From assembly GCF_006227205.1 (NCBI RefSeq), contig NZ_VCNG01000002.1, positions 124,001 to 188,000 of the forward strand: DNA of 64,000 nucleotides, given 5' to 3'. A model generated the notes under the pieces. The model saw only the letters and a list, made by a program, of their open reading frames with translations. It made no database searches and was not told the DNA's origin. The translations under genes were made by a program, and so were the position numbers. Every line of letters begins with the position of its first letter. The first letter of the stretch is position 1. The DNA is from Pseudomonas sp. ICMP22404 (GTDB taxonomy: Bacteria; Pseudomonadota; Gammaproteobacteria; Pseudomonadales; Pseudomonadaceae). This document shows, piece by piece, positions 29,978 to 37,012 of the stretch.

Positions 29978-30172
29978 TCATTCTGCACCAAGCGTGACGC
30001 GACAACCCTTGCGGTGACGGATCTGTTCGTCCGAAGGGCGTTCCCTGACGAATTCGAAGCGTGGCTCGCCTTCGCTGTAAATCACCAGCCAGCCCCATTC
30101 CAACTCGCTTTCATCCTGTCCTGGCCTGGGCGGCGAGGCCCACCAGGGTTCTTTCTGCATGATCTGGCGCAT
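29978..30172 (-). CDS. Small conserved protein of unknown function next to glutaminase
   Basis: A 64-residue protein rich in Trp and charged residues (KEPWWASPPRPGQ; ELEWGWLVIYSEGEPRFEFV). Its very strong GGAGGATACG ribosome site before ATG 30172 supports expression. No signal or membrane segment. It is divergent from glsB, with a REP pair between. No named family recognised. Confidence 0.75.
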   Translation of the reverse strand: MRQIMQKEPWWASPPRPGQDESELEWGWLVIYSEGEPRFEFVRERPSDEQIRHRKGCRVTLGAE

Positions 30173-30222
30173 CGTATCCTCCTGCCGGTTGGTCTTTCAC
30201 TATAGACCGCTCGATTGTGTGC

Positions 30223-30312
30223 TCTGTGGGAGCAAGGCTTGCCCGCGAGGCAGCGACTCGGTTCCAGGAGGGACCGCATGGACTTTATCGCGGGCAAGCC
30301 TCGCTCCCACAG
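30223..30312. repeat. REP pair (type 1), inverted
   Basis: Copies GTGGGAGCAAGGCTTGCCCGCGA and GCGGGCAAGCCTCGCTCCCAC face each other between the small gene and glsB, within 110 bases of the glsB start. Confidence 0.85.
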
Positions 30313-30418
30313 CTACTCTCCTTCCCAGCGAAAGGTGAGCGGCTTGATACATGAGTGTGCTCTGATCCCGTCCACCAGCGTCTAGGGTCTGTATCCCCGC
30401 ACTCGAACGGGGAATGAA

Positions 30419-31345
30419 ATGACTGGACCCCCGCACATGCAAGCACTGTTGAACGAGATCCTCGATGCGGTCCGCCCCCTGATTGGTCAGGGCAAGGTGG
30501 CCAACTACATTCCGGCCCTGGGCAGCGTGCCTGGCAACCAGTTGGGCATTGCCGTGTATGGCAACGACGGCGAGATGTATTGCGCAGGTGATGCTGAAAC
30601 GCCGTTTTCGGTACAGAGTATTTCCAAGGTTTTCAGCCTGGTGCAGGCTATCGAGCATTCCGGCGAAGCCATCTGGGAGCGCCTGGGCCATGAGCCGTCC
30701 GGCCAGCCGTTCAATTCCCTGGTGCAGCTGGAGTTCGAGCGCGGTCGCCCACGCAACCCATTCATCAACGCCGGTGCCCTGGTGATCTGCGATATCAACC
30801 AGTCGCGTTTCGCCGCCCCGGCGTTGTCGATGCGTGATTTCGTGCGACGGCTGTCGGGCAATCCCCAGGTGATGGTGGATGGCAAGGTCGCTGAGTCGGA
30901 ATACCAGCACCGCGCCCGGAACGCGGCGATGGCTTACTTGATGCAATCGTTCGGTAACTTCCATAACGACGTGGAAGCGGTGTTGCGCAGTTATTTCAGT
31001 CACTGTGCGCTGCGAATGAGCTGTATCGACCTGGCCCGAGCGTTCTGTTTCCTGGCCAACGACGGCTTCTGCAAACACAGCGGCGAACAGATCCTGAGTG
31101 CCCGCCAGACCCAGCAGGTCAACTCCATCATGGCGACCAGCGGGCTGTACGACGAGGCGGGTAATTTTGCCTACCGTGTCGGTCTGCCTGGCAAGAGCGG
31201 CGTGGGCGGCGGGATTGTCGCCGTGGTACCGGGGCGCTTCACGGTGTGCGTCTGGTCGCCAGAGCTCAACGCCGCCGGAAATTCCCTTGCCGGCATGGCG
31301 GCGCTGGAATTGCTCAGCCAGCGAATCGGCTGGTCGGTGTTCTAG
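30419..31345 (+). CDS. glsB: Glutaminase
   Basis: This 308-residue serine-dependent glutaminase hydrolyses L-glutamine to glutamate and ammonia. The catalytic SxxK is S67-I-S-K70; other family segments include [13 protein letters not shown], and [20 protein letters not shown] and [11 protein letters not shown] near the C-terminus. The first ATG (30419) has GGGG upstream at good spacing; the family-typical start is the ATG six codons later (30437), so either may be used. A perfect terminator follows. Confidence 0.94.
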   Translation: MTGPPHMQALLNEILDAVRPLIGQGKVANYIPALGSVPGNQLGIAVYGNDGEMYCAGDAETPFSVQSISKVFSLVQAIEHSGEAIWERLGHEPSGQPFNSLVQLEFERGRPRNPFINAGALVICDINQSRFAAPALSMRDFVRRLSGNPQVMVDGKVAESEYQHRARNAAMAYLMQSFGNFHNDVEAVLRSYFSHCALRMSCIDLARAFCFLANDGFCKHSGEQILSARQTQQVNSIMATSGLYDEAGNFAYRVGLPGKSGVGGGIVAVVPGRFTVCVWSPELNAAGNSLAGMAALELLSQRIGWSVF

Positions 31346-31383
31346 TGAGGCTCATTTGAGTACAGGCCACCAGGCCGCAAAGA

Positions 31384-31420
31384 AAAGGCCCGTTCCTCCA
31401 CCAGGAACGGGCCTTTTTTT
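31384..31420 (+). terminator. Rho-independent terminator of glsB
   Basis: AAAGGCCCGTTCCT and its exact complement form a 14-base stem with a CCACC loop, followed by seven T. On the other strand the short A run may also stop transcription of the convergent gene at 31430. Confidence 0.92.
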
Positions 31421-31429
31421 CAACTGCGA

Positions 31430-31759
31430 TCAGCAGAAGCGGTCGATGACCTGCACTTGCGAAGTGTTTTGGACCGACTGCCAGGCCTGGGTCAGCGTTT
31501 GCAGCACGCGACCGATAAAGTCCTTGTCGGCCGCAGCCTTCTTGCCCACGTAACCTTGGCCGCGGCGGTACATCTTCAGCCGGGCGCACAGGTCTTGTTG
31601 GTGCTGTTCGAACTCGCCTTCGTGCGCGTAGGGCGACAGGCAATCCATGTGGACCTGGCCAGTCTTGCTGATCCACAGGATATGGCTGTCGAGTGTGTCC
31701 TTGTGTGCTGCGAACATGCGAGCCAGTTCATCAATAGATGGTTGATTGTTCAGATTCAT
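31430..31759 (-). CDS. Small conserved protein of unknown function
   Basis: This 109-residue soluble protein, MNLNNQPSIDELARMFAAHK at its start, has a clear AAGGGG site before ATG 31759. Sequence such as ILWISKTGQVHMDCLSPYA suggests a small alpha/beta domain; I do not recognise a named family. It is convergent with glsB and shares the terminator region. No signal peptide. Confidence 0.78.
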   Translation of the reverse strand: MNLNNQPSIDELARMFAAHKDTLDSHILWISKTGQVHMDCLSPYAHEGEFEQHQQDLCARLKMYRRGQGYVGKKAAADKDFIGRVLQTLTQAWQSVQNTSQVQVIDRFC

Positions 31760-32298
31760 GTGTAAGCCCCTTGACCATTTGGTTGATCTGTCTGGTGGTT
31801 CGCAAAGATTTCGCTTCTCGGTCAGTGCCTGCCTGCGACCGAAACCAGGCCGTCAGCGTTCGTCCGTCAGACTTCAACGGAGCCGTGCATCGGTTGTGTA
31901 GTGCTATCGAAGGGCTGCTACGCAAATGCGCTACAACGAAGAGAAACAGCGAAGAACCTTAAGGCAGTGTCAACTTTCGAGGGTCGACCACTCGCGTCAT
32001 GAGGACCTTCACCGACGTTTCTCGTCCTTGTTACCGGACGGTCATGCCAGGTCAGCACCTTCAATCTGCCTTGTGGGCAGTCCCTTATCCAAAAAAACAG
32101 CTCGGCGGTCAGACGAGCTTGCTCAAACGGTTGCCTGTACTCCCGATCGGGGAGACGTCTGCATCATGCAAGGGCAAATCGGCGTCGTCAACGGTTTTGT
32201 AGTGATTATTTTTGTTCACTACATATTGTCGGACAAAATGGTTTGGGTATGAAAAATCTTGGAGCGCGCAGTGGGGGCAGGTCAGGTTTGGGATTATT
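31760..32298. other. Gene-poor region
   Basis: About 540 bases between the 31430 gene and a type 2 repeat. Open readings here have no ribosome sites and no recognisable protein. The only structure is an 8-base inverted repeat with a 10-base spacer at 32198-32223. A small RNA cannot be excluded. Confidence 0.4.
32198..32223. repeat. Inverted repeat in the gene-poor region
   Basis: TGTAGTGA and TCACTACA, exact complements, flank TTATTTTTGT. The dyad could be an operator or an RNA hairpin. No adjacent gene start explains it. Confidence 0.45.
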
Positions 32299-32430
32299 TG
32301 TGGCGAGGGGATTTATCCCCGCTGGGCTGCGAAGCGGCCCCAAGTGAGTCGCCTCAATCTATCTGATATACGAGGTGTTGGTGTTTAGGGCCGCTTCGCG
32401 CCCCAGCGGGGATAAATCCCCTCGCCACAA
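32299..32430. repeat. Type 2 extragenic palindrome, expanded copy
   Basis: TGTGGCGAGGGGATTTATCC with GCGAAGCGGCCC and the inverted partner ending CCTCGCCACA form a stem around about 50 bases of loop, just after the topB stop. Confidence 0.85.
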
Positions 32431-32436
32431 GGTGCT

Positions 32437-34353
32437 TCAGGTTGTTTTGGTTTTGGCGGGTCTGCGCTTGGCCGGCTTGCGCTTTTTCTTCCAGGGCGCT
32501 GCGGCGCGGCTGGCCGGGCCGCTGATGGTCAGGCTCATGCCCTGGCAACGGGCAATGTGCTTGCTCATCCAGGCGGCTTGCCGGGTGACGAATTCCTCCA
32601 GGCTCATCTCACCGCTTTGCACCATGTCCAGCGCCTGTTCCCAGATGGCGGTGGTGCCGGGGTCGGCGATGGCGCGGGGGACGGCGTCGATCAGGCTGAA
32701 GGCCGCCGGGGTGGCGGACAAGGCTTTGCCGTTTTTCACCAGGTAGCCGCGATCGAGCAAGCCCTGGATGATCGAAGCCCGGGTCGCTTCGGTGCCGATG
32801 CCGGTGGTGTCCTTGAGCTTCTGCTTGAGCAGTGGATCTTCCACCAGTTTGGCGACGTTCTTCATCGCCTTGATCAGGTCGCCTTCGGTGAACGGCTTGG
32901 GAGGCTGGGTCCACAGGTCCTTGAGTGTCACTTTGTCCACGTCACAGTCGTGACCTTCGACCAGTGCTGGCAAAGTCTGTGGTTGCGCCGCTTCACGCCC
33001 CTTGGCGGGGGCCAAGGCTTCGGGCAAGGCGCGTTTCCAGCCGGGCTCGACGATCTGCTTGCCCACGGCCCGCAGCGCCTGGCCGGCGCAATCGAAGTCG
33101 GCCTGGGTCCGGTCGTACTCATGGTTGGGCAGGAACTGCGCCAGGTAGCGTGCGCGAATCAGCGTATAGACGGCCCGTTGCTTGCCAGCGAGCTTGTCGA
33201 GGTTCTTCGCCGCGGCGGTGGGAATGATGCCGTGGTGGGCGCTGACCTTGGCGTCGTTCCAGGCCCGGGATTTGCGTTGCGGTTGCAGGTGTTCACGCAG
33301 CGGCGCGAGGCCCGGGTCGGCCTGGGCGAGGGCGGCCAGGATGGCGGGGGCTTCGCTGTGCTGGCTCAAGGGCAGGTAGCCGCAATCGCTGCGGGGATAG
33401 GTAATGACTTTGTAGGTTTCATAGAGCGACTGGGCGATGTCCAGGGTTTCCTGGGCGCCGAGGCCGAGTTTCTTCGAGCAGACTTCCTGCAGGGTGCCCA
33501 GGTCGAATGGCAGCGGTGCCGCTTCACGCAGGCGTTCGGTGCGCACCTTGGTCACCAGGGCGGTATGGGCGTTGCTCATGGCCTGGGCGGCATCGCGGGC
33601 CAGGGCCTGGTTCAGGCAGCGCTCCTGGTCGTCGCAGGCGTCCGGGGCGGCGCGCCACTGGGCAGTGAAGGCCGTGCCATCGTGGCGCAGTTGCACATCG
33701 ATGGCCCAATAGGCGACCGGCACGAAGTCGGCGATGCTGCGGTCGCGGTCCACCACCAGTCGCAGGGTCGGCGTCTGCACCCGACCCACCGGCAGCACGC
33801 CCTGGTAACCGGACTGACGTCCCAGCAACGTGAACAGGCGACTCATGTTCATGCCGATCAGCCAGTCGGCCCGGGAGCGACCCAGGGCCGAGTGATACAG
33901 GTTGAAGGTTTCGGCTCCCGGCTTGAGGGCGGCTAGGGCCTTGCGGATCGAGGCTTCGTCGAGGGCCGACAGCCACAGCCGCTGGATCGGCCCGCGATAG
34001 CGGCAGTGCTCCACCAGCTCCCGGGCGATCATTTCGCCTTCCCGGTCGGCGTCGGTGGCGATCACCAGTTCCTTGGCTTCCCCCAGCAGGCGCTTGACCG
34101 CCTTGTACTGGCTGGCGGTTTTTGGCTTGACGGTCATTTTCCATTGCGCCGGCACGATGGGCAGGTCCGCCAGTACCCAGCGCTTGTAGCGGGCATCGTA
34201 GGCATCGGGCGGGGCGGTTTCCAGCAGATGGCCGATGCACCAGGTCACCGTGACGTTCGCGCCCAACCAACAGCCGTCACCGCGCCGTGTGGCGCCAAGC
34301 ACCGCAGCGATGTCCTTGGCCTGGGACGGTTTCTCACACAGGTACAACCGCAT
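32437..34353 (-). CDS. topB: DNA topoisomerase III
   Basis: This 638-residue type IA topoisomerase has the TOPRIM domain at the N-terminus (MRLYLCEKPSQAKDIAAVLG; ATDADREGEMI) and the active-site tyrosine in ITYPRSDCGYLP. The basic C-terminal tail (KKKRKPAKRRPAKTKTT) replaces zinc fingers. It decatenates DNA and resolves recombination intermediates. I chose ATG 34353, which has AAGGG upstream; an ATG nine codons earlier is possible. A strong SOS-box-like site lies 72 bases upstream, so DNA-damage control is a testable idea. Confidence 0.94.
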   Translation of the reverse strand: MRLYLCEKPSQAKDIAAVLGATRRGDGCWLGANVTVTWCIGHLLETAPPDAYDARYKRWVLADLPIVPAQWKMTVKPKTASQYKAVKRLLGEAKELVIATDADREGEMIARELVEHCRYRGPIQRLWLSALDEASIRKALAALKPGAETFNLYHSALGRSRADWLIGMNMSRLFTLLGRQSGYQGVLPVGRVQTPTLRLVVDRDRSIADFVPVAYWAIDVQLRHDGTAFTAQWRAAPDACDDQERCLNQALARDAAQAMSNAHTALVTKVRTERLREAAPLPFDLGTLQEVCSKKLGLGAQETLDIAQSLYETYKVITYPRSDCGYLPLSQHSEAPAILAALAQADPGLAPLREHLQPQRKSRAWNDAKVSAHHGIIPTAAAKNLDKLAGKQRAVYTLIRARYLAQFLPNHEYDRTQADFDCAGQALRAVGKQIVEPGWKRALPEALAPAKGREAAQPQTLPALVEGHDCDVDKVTLKDLWTQPPKPFTEGDLIKAMKNVAKLVEDPLLKQKLKDTTGIGTEATRASIIQGLLDRGYLVKNGKALSATPAAFSLIDAVPRAIADPGTTAIWEQALDMVQSGEMSLEEFVTRQAAWMSKHIARCQGMSLTISGPASRAAAPWKKKRKPAKRRPAKTKTT

Positions 34354-34424
34354 AACGCCCTTTTCCTGAGCAGGTTTCATGGGGCGATAGCATGGTCAGG
34401 GATCGGCCCGAGAGCAAGCTTTAT

Positions 34425-34440
34425 CTGTATGGATATACAG
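34425..34440. promoter_or_regulatory. SOS-box-like LexA site
   Basis: CTGTATGGATATACAG fits the Pseudomonas/E. coli LexA consensus CTG-TATATATATA-CAG with two central differences. It lies 72 bases upstream of topB and 168 upstream of the receiver gene, and it overlaps the start of a 40-codon reading frame at 34429. Confidence 0.6.
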
Positions 34441-34551
34441 ACAAAGCGTTGCGCTGCGTTTGGAGCGTTTGGGGCGTTTGGAGCGTCTGGGGTGACGTTC
34501 GGCGGTCGGTCTGTACTTGGAATGAATTTCTCGCGAGTGCGTCGCTCATAA
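34429..34551 (+). CDS. Possible 40-residue SOS-linked peptide (uncertain)
   Basis: An ATG inside the SOS-like box opens a 40-codon frame, MDIQTKRCAAFGAFGAFGAS at its start, containing AFG repeats from four 9-base tandem units, and ending FSRVRRS. There is no clear ribosome site, and since the ATG lies within the operator it could only be translated from an upstream transcript. It may be noise. Confidence 0.2.
   Translation: MDIQTKRCAAFGAFGAFGASGVTFGGRSVLGMNFSRVRRS
34456..34491. repeat. 9-base tandem repeat, four units
   Basis: GCGTTTGGA, GCGTTTGGG, GCGTTTGGA and GCGTCTGGG follow each other directly, just after the SOS-like box. Such a short repeat could vary in copy number by slippage. Confidence 0.75.
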
Positions 34552-34607
34552 CTTTCAGAGCGGCTGAAACCGCGTAAACCATTGGCGGGATCAAGGAGAG
34601 TCACTTT

Positions 34608-35015
34608 ATGAATTCGATGCCGAAGGGCGACGGACAGGCCACCACGCGTCTGATTCTCGTTGTTGAGGATGACCCGACGATACTGGAATTCCTGTGCGAA
34701 ATCCTGGAGGACGAAGGGTTTGTCGTGGAGCCTCGGGAAAGCGCCGATTCGGCGCTGACATTCCTTGAGCAGAGCGCGGATTTTGTCGACCTGTTGCTGA
34801 CCGATATCACCATGCCAGGCACGTTGGACGGTGCGGACCTGGCAAACCTGACCGGAGATCGCTGGCCACAGATACCGTTGCTGATCATGTCCGGTTTCGA
34901 AACGCCGGAAAGCGCCGGGATCAAGCACCACGCTGCATTCATCGCCAAGCCCTGGGCGCTGGGGCAGATGCTGGACCTGGTGGAGAGCACGGTGAAGGAT
35001 CACCAGCTCCATTGA
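34608..35015 (+). CDS. Stand-alone response-regulator receiver protein
   Basis: This 135-residue protein is a single receiver domain: acidic pair ED/D at 20-22, phosphoacceptor D66 in LLLTDITMPG, and the conserved lysine in FIAKPW near the end. It has no output domain, so it acts by protein contact or as a phosphate sink. It resembles receivers paired with PAS-type hybrid kinases; the hybrid kinase at 51428 has a similar receiver but is 16 kb away. The ATG at 34608 has AAGGAG 10 bases upstream. Confidence 0.9.
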   Translation: MNSMPKGDGQATTRLILVVEDDPTILEFLCEILEDEGFVVEPRESADSALTFLEQSADFVDLLLTDITMPGTLDGADLANLTGDRWPQIPLLIMSGFETPESAGIKHHAAFIAKPWALGQMLDLVESTVKDHQLH

Positions 35016-35068
35016 CGGATACAGATGAGTATCTGTGGGAGCCTGATGCCAGTCAGTTGAACCACGAA

Positions 35069-35163
35069 CCTGTGGGAGCATAGTTTGCTTGCGATAGCGG
35101 TAGACCCGTCAACATTGTGGTTGGCCGACTTACCGCAATCGCGAGCAGGCTATGCTCCTACAA
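35069..35163. repeat. REP pair (type 1), diverged
   Basis: Diverged copies (GTGGGAGCATAGTTTGCTTGCGA and GCGAGCAGGCTATGCTCCTAC) share compensating TA changes, so the stem pairing is kept despite sequence change. Lies between the convergent receiver and MHS transporter genes. Confidence 0.8.
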
Positions 35164-35185
35164 ACAGGAGTGATGCTGCTGTTTC

Positions 35186-36808
35186 TCAGTTCTTTTCCAG
35201 ATCCACGTTCTTGGTTTCGCGCAGGCAAAGCATGCCCACCATCAGGCTCACTCCGGTGATCACTACCGGGTACCACAGCCCGTAGAAAATATCCCCGGTG
35301 TAGACCACCAGGGCGAACGACACGGTGGGCAGGAAGCCACCGAACCAGCCGTTGCCGATATGGTAGGGCAGGGACATGGCGGTGTAGCGGATGCGGGTCG
35401 GAAACAGTTCGACCATCAACGCCGCCAGCGGGCCGTAGCACATCGCCGAGATGATGATCAGCGCCACGATCAAGGCGACGATCATCGGCCGGTTGATCTG
35501 CTGGGCGTCGGCTTTTTGCGGATAGCCCGCCAGGGTCACCGCGCCGCGCAGGGCGGCTTCGTCATACCCCTCGATCTTCACGTCACCGACGTTGACCTGC
35601 ACCGTGCTGCCCGCCGGTGCCGCGACGCTGCTGTAGGGCAGGCCTTGCTTGACCAGGAACGTCTTGACCTTGTCGCAAGGGCTATCAAAACGCGCCTTGC
35701 CCACCGGGTCGAACTGGAAGGTGCAGGTGGCCGGGTCGGCGACCACGCTGATCGGTGCCTGGCGGCTTGCCAGGTCGATCGCCGGGTTGGCGTAGTGGGC
35801 CAGGGTCTTGAAGATCGGGAAGTACAACGCCGTCGCCAGCAGCAGGCCGATCATCAGTACCGGTTTGCGCCCGACTTTATCCGAGAGCCAGCCAAAGAAG
35901 ACGAAGAACGGAGCGCCGATCACCACGCTGACGATCAGCAGGCTGTTGGCCAGGGCTGGGTCCATTTTCAGGAACTGGGTGAGGAAAAACAGCACATAGA
36001 ACTGCGCGGCATAGAAGGTCACCGCTTGCCCGGCATTGATGCTGAACAGCGCGATCAGCACGACCTTGAGGTTTTCCCACTTGCCGAACGATTCACGGAT
36101 CGGCGCCTTGCAGCACTTGCCTTCTTCTTTCATTTTCACGAAGGCCGGCGATTCGTGCAGGCTCATGCGGATCCAGGTGGAGATGCCCAACAGCAGGATC
36201 GACAGCAGGAACGGAATGCGCCAGCCCCAGACTTCGAACTGGTCCCCCGTGAAGTAGCGGCAGCCCAGTATCACCAGCAGCGAGAGCAGCAGTCCGAGGG
36301 TGGCCGTGGACTGGATCCAGCTGGTGTGGAAGCCGCGCTTGCCGATGGGCGCGTGTTCGGCGACGTAGGTCGCTGCGCCGCCATATTCACCGCCCAGGGC
36401 CAGGCCTTGGAGCATGCGCAGCGCGACCAGGATGATCGGCGCGGCGATGCCGATGCTGGCGTAGTTGGGTAGCAGGCCGACGCAGAACGTCGCCAGGCCC
36501 ATGAGGATGATGGTCGCCAGGAACGTGTATTTGCGCCCGATCATGTCCCCCAGCCGCCCGAACACCAGCGCGCCGAACGGCCGTACGACGAAGCCGGCGG
36601 CGAACGCCATCAGGGCGAAGATGAAGGCCGTGGTGTCGTTGACACCGGCGAAGAACTGTTTGCTGATCACCGCGGCCAGGGCGCCGTAGAGAAAAAAGTC
36701 GTACCACTCGAACACCGTCCCCAGGGAGGAGGCGAAGATGACTTTCTGGATATCCCGACTGGCGCCGACGCTCCGCGTGGCTTCCAGGGGTTGAACATGC
36801 TCGGACAT
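35186..36808 (-). CDS. MHS-family (metabolite:proton symporter) MFS transporter
   Basis: This 540-residue MFS protein of the metabolite:H+ symporter type (ProP/ShiA relatives) has 12 predicted helices. MHS features are ASSLGTVFEWYDFFLYGALA near the start, GRLGDMIGRKYTF and EYGGAATYVAEHAP. An extra soluble loop of about 100 residues (about 360-460, with cysteines in TCTFQFDP and SPCDKV) lies between late helices and probably faces the periplasm. The start is ATG 36808 (MSEHVQPL) after GAGGG; in-frame sequence further upstream is REP DNA. Divergence from none; the GMC oxidoreductase lies upstream on the same strand. Confidence 0.88.
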   Translation of the reverse strand: MSEHVQPLEATRSVGASRDIQKVIFASSLGTVFEWYDFFLYGALAAVISKQFFAGVNDTTAFIFALMAFAAGFVVRPFGALVFGRLGDMIGRKYTFLATIILMGLATFCVGLLPNYASIGIAAPIILVALRMLQGLALGGEYGGAATYVAEHAPIGKRGFHTSWIQSTATLGLLLSLLVILGCRYFTGDQFEVWGWRIPFLLSILLLGISTWIRMSLHESPAFVKMKEEGKCCKAPIRESFGKWENLKVVLIALFSINAGQAVTFYAAQFYVLFFLTQFLKMDPALANSLLIVSVVIGAPFFVFFGWLSDKVGRKPVLMIGLLLATALYFPIFKTLAHYANPAIDLASRQAPISVVADPATCTFQFDPVGKARFDSPCDKVKTFLVKQGLPYSSVAAPAGSTVQVNVGDVKIEGYDEAALRGAVTLAGYPQKADAQQINRPMIVALIVALIIISAMCYGPLAALMVELFPTRIRYTAMSLPYHIGNGWFGGFLPTVSFALVVYTGDIFYGLWYPVVITGVSLMVGMLCLRETKNVDLEKN

Positions 36809-36828
36809 AGCGGTAACCCTCACAGTGA

Positions 36829-36842
36829 TTGTTTTTGTTGTT
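36829..36842 (-). promoter_or_regulatory. Candidate Crc/Hfq CA motif in the MHS transporter leader
   Basis: AACAACAAAAACAA on the minus strand contains overlapping AAnAAnAA matches about 20 bases before the start codon, just upstream of the GAGGG ribosome site. Confidence 0.42.
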
Positions 36843-36903
36843 CCACTGTCGATGCCGGTTTGGCATCTCCTGCTTTGACGCATTCCTTGAGTGACTGCTG
36901 TTC

Positions 36904-36996
36904 CCTGTGGGAGCGAGCCTGCTCGCGATGGCGGTGTGTCAGTCAACCTATTCGCTAACAGGCATACCGCTATCGCGAGCAGGCTCGCTCCCACAA
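36904..36996. repeat. REP pair (type 1), inverted
   Basis: Near-identical copies GTGGGAGCGAGCCTGCTCGCG and its inverse lie between the GMC oxidoreductase stop and the MHS transporter promoter. Confidence 0.87.
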
Positions 36997-37012
36997 GGGA
37001 TTTGGTTGTTCT

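Noticed and set aside
31926..32252. 108-residue reading frame in the gene-poor region
   Set aside because: No ribosome site, no resemblance to a known protein and unlike local codon use.
32557..33936. 459-residue reading frame antisense to topB
   Set aside because: Gln/Gly-rich shadow typical of GC-rich antisense frames; topB has full motifs.
36809..36994. N-terminal extension of the MHS transporter
   Set aside because: It would be encoded by a REP pair and lacks a ribosome site; ATG 36808 is well supported.
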